64,000 bases of DNA from Burkholderiales bacterium JOSHI_001. GTDB taxonomy: Bacteria > Pseudomonadota > Gammaproteobacteria > Burkholderiales > Burkholderiaceae_C. Below the pieces are notes generated by a model, which saw only the letters and a program-made list of their open reading frames with translations, did no database searches and had not been told where the DNA came from. Position numbers and translations under genes: made by a program. Position 1 is the stretch's first letter. Each line of letters begins with the position of its first letter. The stretch lies in contig CM001438.1 of assembly GCA_000244995.1 (NCBI GenBank), positions 2,504,090 through 2,568,089 on the forward strand. The letters are read 5' to 3'. Below, one piece after another: positions 20,076 to 27,002 of this stretch.

Positions 20076-20947
20076 TGCGCGGCGCCCGGCGGTGGCTGTG
20101 GCTGCTGGCGCTGCTGCCGGCCTGGCCGGTGCTGGCGGCCGACCTGGCACCGCTGCGCATCGACGAACCCCAGGCCTGGGGCCACACCGTGGGGGATGTG
20201 CTGCAGCGCCGGGTGCACCTGGCGCCGGGCCAGCAACTGGCGCCTGAGGCCCTGCCCAAACCCGCCCGCGTGGACACCTGGTTCGAACTGCGCGAGGTGC
20301 GGCTGCAAGGCCGCGGCAGCGCGCAGCAATTGCTGCTGGACTACCAGTTGATCAACGCGCCGCAGAAGGTCAGCACCCTGGCGCTGCCGGCCCTGCGTGT
20401 GCCCTTGGCGACGCCCGAGCAGGCCATGCTGGACCTGCCCGAGTGGCCGGTGTCGGCCGGGCCGATCACGGCCGAGGTGGTGCTGTCGCGGGCGGGGCTG
20501 CAGGCCCTGCAGCCCGACATCGAGCCGCGTGCGCCCTTGCGCCGGCCGGTGGTGTTGCGCCTGATCCTGTGGGGGGCGCTGGCCTTGGCCGCTGCCGCCG
20601 TGCTGCTGCTGCGCCGCCATCCCGAATGGGCCTGGTGGCGCCGCCATGCGCCGTTCCGCGATGCCTGGCGCGACCTGCGGCGCCTGTCATCCGACCAGGC
20701 AGCACCCGAAGCCTGCCAACGCCTGCACCGGGCCTTTGACCAGGCGGCCGGCGGCGCCCTGTTCGGTCCCGGCCTGGCGGACTGGCTGGCGCAGCGGCCC
20801 GGCCTGGCGCCGCTGGCGCCGCAGATCGAAGGCTTCTTTGCCGGCACGCAACGGGGCTTCTTTGAAGCGGGGGCGGCGCTGCCCCCTGCGGCCGAGGTGC
20901 TGGCCCTGTGCCGCCGCCTGGCCCAGGCCGAGGGGCGGGGCGCATGA
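20075..20947 (+). CDS. Exported single-pass protein, MxaA-like
   Basis: This 290-residue protein has a signal sequence (LWLLALLPAWPVLAA), a periplasmic beta-rich region of about 150 residues, one transmembrane helix near residues 167-184 (LRLILWGALALAAAAVLLL) and a cytoplasmic tail. That layout and its place between DUF58 and VWA genes match MxaA, a protein needed to insert Ca2+ into methanol dehydrogenase. A start at GTG 20072 is possible; ATG at 20075 is preferred because of the TGATG overlap. The sequence match is weak by eye, so context carries much of the assignment. Confidence 0.7.
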   Translation: MRGARRWLWLLALLPAWPVLAADLAPLRIDEPQAWGHTVGDVLQRRVHLAPGQQLAPEALPKPARVDTWFELREVRLQGRGSAQQLLLDYQLINAPQKVSTLALPALRVPLATPEQAMLDLPEWPVSAGPITAEVVLSRAGLQALQPDIEPRAPLRRPVVLRLILWGALALAAAAVLLLRRHPEWAWWRRHAPFRDAWRDLRRLSSDQAAPEACQRLHRAFDQAAGGALFGPGLADWLAQRPGLAPLAPQIEGFFAGTQRGFFEAGAALPPAAEVLALCRRLAQAEGRGA

Positions 20948-21969
20948 ACGGCTGGGGCGACCACCTGCGCCTGGACACGCCCTGGGTCCTGGCCCTGCTG
21001 CTGCCAGCCCTGTGGCTGCTGTGGCGCGGCCGGGCCATGCCGGCGCTGGCCCAGCCCTGGCTGGGCGTGGTGCCGGCGGACGGCTGGTCGCGCGCGCTGC
21101 AGTGGCTGTTGCGCGGGGCCGCGGTGCTGGCCGTGGTGGCCACCGTGCTGGCGCTGGCCGGGCCGCACCGGCCCGAACGCCAGGTGGACCACATCGGGCA
21201 GGGGGCCGAGCTGGTGGTGGTGTTCGACCGCAGCAGCAGCATGGACGACCGCTTCACCCGCGCCAACAGCGGCACCTGGACGCCGGCCGACAGCACCCGC
21301 GAAAGCAAGGCCGCGGTGGCGCGCCGCATGCTGCTGCGCTTTGCGCGCGAACGCGACCACGACGCCTTTGCCCTGGTGCACTTCGCCGAAAACCCGATCG
21401 CCTTTCTGCCCTTCACCACCAACACCGACATGGTGGCCGCGGCCATGGAAGCCGCCGGGGTGGGGCGCGGCCTGGGCAACACCGACATCGGGCGCGGCAT
21501 GCTGGCCGGGGCGGCGCAGTTCGACGACCGGCCCTATGTGGGCTCACGCGCGATGGTGCTGGTGTCCGACGGCGGCGCGCGGCTGGACGACGCCATGCGC
21601 CAGCGCCTGGGCGCGGCGCTGAAGAAACACCACATCGGCGTGTACTGGCTCTACCTGCGTGGCAGCCACGGCCGCAAGATCATCACCGACGGCTCGTTGT
21701 CCGAAGGCGACGTGGCGGCCATTCCCGAGCAGTCGCTGCACGACTTTTTCAGCAAGCTGGGCTTGCCCTACAAGGTCTACCAGACCGACCAGCCGCAGTC
21801 GCTGGAACGTGCCATTGCCGACCTGGGGGCGCTGGAGCAGCGGCCCATCCAGGCGCGCGAATGGCTGCCGCGGGTGGACCTGGGCGGCGCCTGCCTGGGC
21901 GTGGCGTTGGCGTCGCTGGTGTTGTTGCTGGCCGCGCGCGCGGCCACGGTGAAGCCATGGACCGCCTGA
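20944..21969 (+). CDS. VWA domain protein (MxaC-like)
   Basis: This 341-residue protein has two N-terminal hydrophobic segments (near residues 10-25 and 50-70), then a von Willebrand A domain with an intact MIDAS motif VVVFDRSSSMDDR near residue 97, and a C-terminal membrane helix. VWA proteins bind a divalent metal and act with MoxR ATPases. The ATG at 20944 overlaps the upstream stop (ATGA). Its position corresponds to mxaC. Confidence 0.82.
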   Translation: MNGWGDHLRLDTPWVLALLLPALWLLWRGRAMPALAQPWLGVVPADGWSRALQWLLRGAAVLAVVATVLALAGPHRPERQVDHIGQGAELVVVFDRSSSMDDRFTRANSGTWTPADSTRESKAAVARRMLLRFARERDHDAFALVHFAENPIAFLPFTTNTDMVAAAMEAAGVGRGLGNTDIGRGMLAGAAQFDDRPYVGSRAMVLVSDGGARLDDAMRQRLGAALKKHHIGVYWLYLRGSHGRKIITDGSLSEGDVAAIPEQSLHDFFSKLGLPYKVYQTDQPQSLERAIADLGALEQRPIQAREWLPRVDLGGACLGVALASLVLLLAARAATVKPWTA

Positions 21970-22517
21970 CACCCCTCCTGGTCCCGCTGCGCCGCGCCTG
22001 GCCCGGCCTGCTGCTGGCCGCGGCGCTGCTGCTGCTGGCGCGCGATGGCCTTCGGCTGTGGCATGTTCAACAACTGCGCGACGCGGTGCGCGGCGCGGCC
22101 ACGCACACCGGCCCCACGCCGCTGGAATCCCACCCTTCGCTGCTGTTCGCACGTGCCCATGGGGCCGCCCAGGGTGCGCACACGCAGGAGGCGCTGGCGC
22201 TTTACCTGGCCGCGGCGCGAGAACCCCGTCTGGCCGCGGCCGCCCACTACAACAGCGGCAACCTGCACCTGCGCGAGGCCCAGGCCCTGGCGCTGGAAGG
22301 CAAGCTGGCGGCCAACCCGCAGTCGGCCGAACTGGCCAAGGCCCGCTTTCGCCAGGCCCTGCGCCTGGATCCGGCGCTGGCGCCGGCACGCTACAACCTG
22401 GAACGTGCGCTGTGGCTGGCGCCCGAGTTGCCCGACGAAGAGCCGCCCGCACCGCCGCCGCTGCAAAGTGAACGCGCGGTGACCACCATGCGCGGCTTCA
22501 CGCTGGGTTTGCCATGA
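21957..22517 (+). CDS. Membrane-anchored TPR-like protein (MxaK-like)
   Basis: This 186-residue protein has an N-terminal membrane helix (WPGLLLAAALLLLARDGLRLW) and then a helical TPR-like region in the periplasm: LALYLAAAREPRLAAAAHYNSGNLHLREAQ and AKARFRQALRLDPALAPARYNLERAL. The start ATG at 21957 overlaps the end of the VWA gene by 13 bases. Size and position match MxaK. Its role is presumably to scaffold the VWA proteins. Confidence 0.75.
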   Translation: MDRLTPLLVPLRRAWPGLLLAAALLLLARDGLRLWHVQQLRDAVRGAATHTGPTPLESHPSLLFARAHGAAQGAHTQEALALYLAAAREPRLAAAAHYNSGNLHLREAQALALEGKLAANPQSAELAKARFRQALRLDPALAPARYNLERALWLAPELPDEEPPAPPPLQSERAVTTMRGFTLGLP

Positions 22518-23575
22518 CGGCGCTGGCCGAGCGCCTGCATCAGGCCCGCCAAGCCTGGCGCCAGTCCGACACCAGCACCCGCTGGTGGCTGGCCGCGCTG
22601 GCCTGGCTGGTGCTGGCCCTGCTGGCACCGCGCGTGCCGCTGCCTGGGCGCGACTGGCAGCACATGGTGGTGCTGGACGTGACCCAGAGCATGAACACGC
22701 GCGACATGGTCTGGGGCCGCGACAAGGTTTCGCGCCTGGATTTCGCCAAACGCGCGCTGGCGGCCGAACTGGCGCGCCTGCCCTGCGGCAGCACGCTGGG
22801 CCTGGGCATCTTCACCGAGTACCGGTCCTTGATGCTGCTGATGCCGGTGGAGGTGTGCGGCCATTACCACGAGCTGCGCTCGGTGATTGAGCGCATCGAC
22901 GCGCGCATGTCCTGGGCCGGCGCCAGCGAGGTGCACAAGGGCCTGGGCAGCGCCCTGAAGGTGCTGGCGGGCGCTGCGGACCCGCCACCGTCGCTGCTGT
23001 TCGTCAGCGACGGCCACGAAGCCCCGCCGCTGCGGCCTGGTTGGTCGCCCAACCTGGGCGTGGAGCCCGGCAAGGTGGCCGGCGTGGTGCTGGGGGTGGG
23101 CGACGACCAGCTTTCGCCCATCCCGAAGATGGACCCCGAAGGCAACCCGCTGGGCTTCTGGAAGGCCGACGAGGTGCTGCAGACCGACGCCATCAGCCGG
23201 GGTGGCACCGACAACGGCGCCAAGCAGTCGCTGGTGGATGAGCAGGGCCGGCCAATGACCCAGTTCCAGGGCACCGGCACCGAGCACCTGTCGCAGTTGA
23301 AGGCCGAACACCTGCGGGCCCTGGCGGCGGCCGGCGGCCTGGCCTACCGGCGCCTGGACAGCAGCGCCACCATGGCCCAGGCCTTGCGCGCGCCGGAACT
23401 GGCACGCTGGCACACCCAGGCACGCGAACTGCGCACCCTGCCGGCGGCGCTGGCCCTGCTGTGCCTGTTGATGGCGGCCCACGCCCAGCGCGTTCGTGCT
23501 CAGGCCGCCAGCAGCTTGTTCACCAACTCCGGCGTGGTGGCCGCACCCACCTTGCGCATCAAGCGGGCGCGGTAG
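22514..23575 (+). CDS. VWA domain protein (MxaL-like)
   Basis: This 353-residue protein begins with a membrane helix (WWLAALAWLVLALLAPRVPL), then a VWA domain with MIDAS-type motif MVVLDVTQSMNTRDM near residue 55, and a C-terminal hydrophobic segment (LPAALALLCLLMAAH). It overlaps the upstream gene by 4 bases (ATGA). Its last 25 codons overlap the 3' end of the convergent LuxR-type gene by 76 bases. It corresponds to mxaL, the last gene of the mxaRSACKL set. Confidence 0.82.
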   Translation: MTALAERLHQARQAWRQSDTSTRWWLAALAWLVLALLAPRVPLPGRDWQHMVVLDVTQSMNTRDMVWGRDKVSRLDFAKRALAAELARLPCGSTLGLGIFTEYRSLMLLMPVEVCGHYHELRSVIERIDARMSWAGASEVHKGLGSALKVLAGAADPPPSLLFVSDGHEAPPLRPGWSPNLGVEPGKVAGVVLGVGDDQLSPIPKMDPEGNPLGFWKADEVLQTDAISRGGTDNGAKQSLVDEQGRPMTQFQGTGTEHLSQLKAEHLRALAAAGGLAYRRLDSSATMAQALRAPELARWHTQARELRTLPAALALLCLLMAAHAQRVRAQAASSLFTNSGVVAAPTLRIKRAR

Positions 23576-24063
23576 ACGTCCACGGTGCGCGGGCTGATGC
23601 CCAGCCGCTTGCCGATGAGCTTGCTGGTCAGGCCCTGCACCAGCAGCGCGGCGATTTCGCGCTCGCGCGGGGTCAGCTCCAGCTTCAGCGCGCGGCGCGA
23701 AGACAGGTCTTCGAAGGCCCAGATGCCGGCGGCGTGCGGGTGCGCGGGGTCCAGCGCGCGCCCGCTGACATGGCACCAGAACAACTCGCCTTGCTGCGGG
23801 CCGTCCAGGCGCTTCATCACGCGCTCGTCGGCGTAAAAGCCATGCTGGTCCAGGCTGGCCACGATGCGGGCGCCGGTGCGTTCGAACTCGGCGTGCGTGG
23901 GGTACAGCACCTCGAAGCTGTGGCCCACGAGCTGGTCGCGCTGGGCGCCGAACATGGTCAGCACCTGGCGGTTGCAATCCACCATCAGCCGGTTGCGCGA
24001 CAGCACCAGGCCGATGGGGGCCAGTTCGAACGCGGTGCGGTAGTCCAGGTCGGGCGGGGTCAT
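23500..24063 (-). CDS. PAS-LuxR transcriptional regulator
   Basis: This 187-residue regulator has an N-terminal PAS-like sensor (residues about 8-120: FELAPIGLVLSRNRLMVDCN and a PAC-like WCHVSGRALDP...FEDLSSRR) and a C-terminal LuxR/FixJ helix-turn-helix (LTPREREIAALLVQGLTSKLIGKRLGISPRTVDVYRARLMRKV). No receiver domain is seen. A minus-strand TAGAAT (24091-24096) is a good -10. It is convergent with the mxaL-like gene and divergent from the small repeat protein at 24264. A perfect palindrome lies in the shared upstream region, so it may control that gene or itself. Confidence 0.85.
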   Translation of the reverse strand: MTPPDLDYRTAFELAPIGLVLSRNRLMVDCNRQVLTMFGAQRDQLVGHSFEVLYPTHAEFERTGARIVASLDQHGFYADERVMKRLDGPQQGELFWCHVSGRALDPAHPHAAGIWAFEDLSSRRALKLELTPREREIAALLVQGLTSKLIGKRLGISPRTVDVYRARLMRKVGAATTPELVNKLLAA

Positions 24064-24161
24064 GGGGTGGGGCGGCAGCGGGCGCGGATTCTAGGGGGCG
24101 ACGCAATTCCGCTCGGCCGGCCCCAAATCCTGAAACTTGCAACAGTTTGTCGTCATGTATT

Positions 24162-24177
24162 TGGGAATAAATTCCCA
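24162..24177. promoter_or_regulatory. Perfect palindrome TGGGAAT-aa-ATTCCCA, candidate operator
   Basis: Two 7-base half-sites separated by two bases form a perfect inverted repeat in the divergent region between the LuxR-type regulator (start 24063, minus) and the small repeat protein (start 24264, plus). Its symmetry and size fit a dimeric helix-turn-helix regulator. Control by the adjacent LuxR-type protein is inference. Confidence 0.5.
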
Positions 24178-24263
24178 TATCTGTTGGGGACCGAGCAGCC
24201 AAACACCCCAACCGGGACGGGCTGACCGGACCGAACTACCCACCCAACCCACTGGAGATGAAC

Positions 24264-24521
24264 ATGACCAAGACCCTGATCACCCTGGCCGCCCTGACCC
24301 TGATCGGCACCACCGCCCTGGCCAAGCATGGCGCCGACGACCCCAAGGGCGACGACCGCGGCACCCGCCTGACGCAGCCCGGCCAACTGCTGGCCAAGCA
24401 TGGCGCCGACGACCCCAAGGGCGACGACCGCGGCACCCGCCTGACGCAGCCTGGCCAACTGCTGGCCAAGCATGGCGCCGACGACCCCAAGGGCGACGAC
24501 CGCGGCGGCCGTCGGGCCTGA
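24264..24521 (+). CDS. Small exported protein with three 24-residue Asp-rich repeats
   Basis: This 85-residue product has a signal peptide (MTKTLITLAALTLIGTTALA) followed by two full copies and one partial copy of a 24-residue unit containing KHGADDPKGDDRGTRL. The chain ends GGRRA. ATG at 24264 is chosen because GGAG at 24254-24257 has good spacing; the in-frame ATG at 24258 touches the GGAG. The acidic unit could bind metal, and the neighbouring mxa-like genes handle metal insertion. That link is inference and no known family function is claimed. Confidence 0.75.
   Translation: MTKTLITLAALTLIGTTALAKHGADDPKGDDRGTRLTQPGQLLAKHGADDPKGDDRGTRLTQPGQLLAKHGADDPKGDDRGGRRA
24318..24506 (+). repeat. 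72-bp tandem direct repeat, 2.6 copies
   Basis: Units run 24318-24389, 24390-24461 and a 45-base partial unit 24462-24506. The two full units differ at a single base (CCC versus CCT before GGCCAACTG). The near-identity indicates recent expansion or active homogenisation. The repeat keeps the reading frame. Confidence 0.95.
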
Positions 24522-24589
24522 TGCCCGGCGCGGACGGGTCCGCCCGTCCGCCTGAACCTTCGCAGCGTCCAATGCCAGGAGCACCCACC

Positions 24590-25330
24590 ATGCGCGCCTT
24601 CACCCTGTCCACCGCTTCATGCCTTGCCCTTGCCCTTCTGGGCAACGTGCAGGCTCAGCCGCAGCCCGTCAGCGTCAGCGCCACGGCCGATCTGCCTCAG
24701 GTGGCGGTGGCCGACGGCCACACCTTTGCCTGGCACAACGCCAGGCTGAAGGCCCTGGTGCCCTGGCTGGCGCTGGAGGCCAAGGTGCCCAGTTGCCTGG
24801 CGTTGCGGGCGGTCAGCGCCAGCAGCTGCCGGGATGCGGCGGGCGACCTGCCGGCGCGCCTGCTGGGCCGCAAGTTCACGGCCCGCCTGCGCGACCTGCC
24901 CGAACTGCCCGGCGGCGTGGAAGCCGACCTGGTGCTGCGCGGCTGGACCCGTGCCGCCACCGCGCGCAGCCAGAGCGCCGAGCCGCGTTCCGGCTCGCGC
25001 GGCCTGGAGGCCGACCTGGAGCTCAGCCGCCAGCTGGGGCCGGTGCTGGCCTATGCCGGTCACACCCAGCCGCTGGCCAGCTTCGGCAGCGGCGAGCGCT
25101 GGCAGGCCGACTACGCGGGCCTGAAGTGGAAGCCGGCGGTCGGCCAGGTGCTGGAACTGGGCCTGGAGCGCAACCACAACACCCAGACCGCCGAGCAGGA
25201 CCGGGTGTGGACCCTGCGCTATGGCTACACCGAATCGGCCCGCCGCCGCTGGGGCGTGAGCCTGGCCCGCCAGCTGGATGTGCCGGCCGCACCCTGGCGC
25301 GTCACCGCCGGGCTGCAGTGGCAGCTGTGA
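24590..25330 (+). CDS. Exported protein of unknown function, possible outer-membrane beta-barrel
   Basis: This 246-residue protein has a signal peptide (FTLSTASCLALALLGNVQAQ). The second half shows alternating polar/apolar strands ending in short turns (for example VLELGLERNHNTQTAEQDRVWTLRYGYTE and RWGVSLARQLDVPAAPWRVTAGLQWQL), as in outer-membrane barrels. The C-terminus ends in Leu rather than the usual Phe. AGGAG at 24577-24581 supports the ATG at 24590. No family is recognised. It follows the repeat protein by 68 bases and may share its transcript. Confidence 0.7.
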   Translation: MRAFTLSTASCLALALLGNVQAQPQPVSVSATADLPQVAVADGHTFAWHNARLKALVPWLALEAKVPSCLALRAVSASSCRDAAGDLPARLLGRKFTARLRDLPELPGGVEADLVLRGWTRAATARSQSAEPRSGSRGLEADLELSRQLGPVLAYAGHTQPLASFGSGERWQADYAGLKWKPAVGQVLELGLERNHNTQTAEQDRVWTLRYGYTESARRRWGVSLARQLDVPAAPWRVTAGLQWQL

Positions 25331-25375
25331 GGCCCGCTTCGGCGGTGCCAGGCCCCGCAGCGCTGCTTAGTCAAA

Positions 25376-25411
25376 TCTACGTACCCGCTACGTAAGCTGA
25401 TACGTAGTACG
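25376..25411. promoter_or_regulatory. Cluster of TACGTA palindromes upstream of scoA
   Basis: Within 36 bases there are three TACGTA-type palindromes (CTACGTA at 25376, CTACGTA at about 25388 and TACGTAG at about 25401), plus a further TACG. Spacing is about one helical turn. The cluster lies 30-70 bases before the scoA start and looks like a tandem operator. The binding protein is unknown. Confidence 0.45.
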
Positions 25412-25442
25412 CTTGCCGCCTTCATCACGGAGGTGACAAGGC

Positions 25443-26144
25443 ATGAACAAGGTGTACCCCAGCGCGGCCGAAGCCCTGAAAGGCATCGTGCGCGACGGCC
25501 AGATGCTGGCCGTGGGCGGCTTCGGGCTGTGCGGCATTCCCGAGGCGCTGATCGACGCGCTGCGCGACAGCGCGGTGAAGGACCTGACGGTCATCTCCAA
25601 CAACGCGGGGGTGGACGGCTTCGGCCTCGGCAAGCTGCTGGCCACGCGCCAGATCCGCAAGATGATCTCCAGCTACGTGGGCGAGAACAAGGAGTTCGAG
25701 CGCCAGTACCTGGCCGGTGAACTGGAACTGGACTTCACGCCCCAGGGCACGCTGGCCGAAAAGCTGCGCGCCGGCGGCGCCGGCATCCCCGCCTTCTTCA
25801 CCCGCACCGGCGTGGGCACCGTGGTGGCCGATGGCAAGGAAGTGCGCGTTTTCGACGGTGAGCAGTATGTGATGGAGCGCTCGCTGGTGCCCGACGTGTC
25901 GCTGGTGAAGGCCTACGCGGCCGACAAGAGCGGCAACCTGCAGTTCCGCAAGACCGCGCGCAACTTCAACCCCAACGTCGCCATGGCCGGCAGGATCACC
26001 GTGGTGGAAGTCGAGAAGATCGTCGAGACGGGCACCTTCGACCCCGACCAGGTGCACCTGCCGGGCATCTTCGTGCACCGCATCGTGCTGAACGCCAGCC
26101 CCGAAAAACGCATTGAGCAGCGCACCGTGCGCGCCAAGGCCTGA
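25443..26144 (+). CDS. scoA: 3-oxoacid CoA-transferase subunit A
   Basis: This 233-residue alpha subunit of succinyl-CoA:3-oxoacid CoA-transferase activates acetoacetate using succinyl-CoA. It starts MNKVYPSAAEALKGIVRDG and has the family Gly-rich stretch GGFGLCGIPEALIDAL and NNAGVDGFGLG. A good ribosome site (GGAGGTGAC) precedes the ATG. The beta subunit follows after 12 bases. It would help use ketone bodies or 3-oxoacids formed by fatty-acid breakdown. Confidence 0.95.
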   Translation: MNKVYPSAAEALKGIVRDGQMLAVGGFGLCGIPEALIDALRDSAVKDLTVISNNAGVDGFGLGKLLATRQIRKMISSYVGENKEFERQYLAGELELDFTPQGTLAEKLRAGGAGIPAFFTRTGVGTVVADGKEVRVFDGEQYVMERSLVPDVSLVKAYAADKSGNLQFRKTARNFNPNVAMAGRITVVEVEKIVETGTFDPDQVHLPGIFVHRIVLNASPEKRIEQRTVRAKA

Positions 26145-26156
26145 AGGAGAAGCAAC

Positions 26157-26795
26157 ATGGCATGGACCCGTGACGAGATGGCGGCGCGCGCCGCGAAAGA
26201 ACTGGCCGACGGCTACTACGTGAACTTAGGGATAGGCCTGCCCACCCTGGTGGCCAACCACGTGCCCGCGGGCATGGAGGTGTGGCTGCAAAGCGAGAAC
26301 GGCCTGCTGGGCATCGGCCCCTTCCCGACGGAAGACGAGATCGACCCCGACATGATCAACGCCGGCAAGCAGACCGTGACCACGCTGCCCGGCAGCAGCA
26401 TCTTCAGCAGCGCCGACAGCTTCGGCATGATCCGCGGCGGCAAGATCAACCTGGCCATCCTGGGCGCCATGCAGGTCAGCGAGAAGGGCGACCTGGCCAA
26501 CTGGATGATCCCGGGCAAGATGGTCAAGGGCATGGGCGGCGCCATGGACCTGGTGGCCGGTGTGAAGAACGTGGTGGTGCTGATGGAGCACGTGGCCACC
26601 AAGAAGGACGGCAGCACCGACCTGAAGATCCTGCCGCACTGCAACCTGCCGCTCACCGGCGTGGGCGTGGTGGACCGCATCATCACCGACCTGTGCGTGC
26701 TGGACGTCACCCCCCACGGCCTGAAGATCGTGGAACTGGCGCCCGGCGTCACGCGCGAGGAAGTGCAGGCCAAGACGGGCGTGCAGGTGCACTGA
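26157..26795 (+). CDS. scoB: 3-oxoacid CoA-transferase subunit B
   Basis: This 212-residue beta subunit contains the catalytic Glu in the motif [12 protein letters not shown] near residue 47 and the family segment [24 protein letters not shown] ribosome site (AAGGAGA) precedes the ATG at 26157. The operon ends with a strong hairpin terminator at 26821-26845. Confidence 0.95.
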   Translation: MAWTRDEMAARAAKELADGYYVNLGIGLPTLVANHVPAGMEVWLQSENGLLGIGPFPTEDEIDPDMINAGKQTVTTLPGSSIFSSADSFGMIRGGKINLAILGAMQVSEKGDLANWMIPGKMVKGMGGAMDLVAGVKNVVVLMEHVATKKDGSTDLKILPHCNLPLTGVGVVDRIITDLCVLDVTPHGLKIVELAPGVTREEVQAKTGVQVH

Positions 26796-26820
26796 CGCAG
26801 GTCCACAGCGGCACAGAACA

Positions 26821-26845
26821 GGGCGTGCATCTGCACGCCCTTTTT
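26821..26845 (+). terminator. Rho-independent terminator of scoAB
   Basis: A perfect 9-bp stem (GGGCGTGCA with TGCACGCCC) with a two-base loop is followed by five T. It lies 26 bases after the scoB stop. Confidence 0.9.
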
Positions 26846-27002
26846 CATGGCGCAGGCGGGGCGCAAGCACGGCGCACACGGGGCCGCTTCCCTAACTTTT
26901 CATTGATGAATGGGGATTGCCGCGGCACCGGTGCTGCCCTTAGGCTGCCCGGTGTTTTCAACCACCGCGCCCTTCGGTGCGGCCCCAACAGGAGACGACG
27001 CC

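Noticed and set aside
25376-25411. The TACGTA array as a LiuR-type operator
   Set aside because: The spacing and flanks do not give a convincing LiuR palindrome, so no named regulator is assigned.
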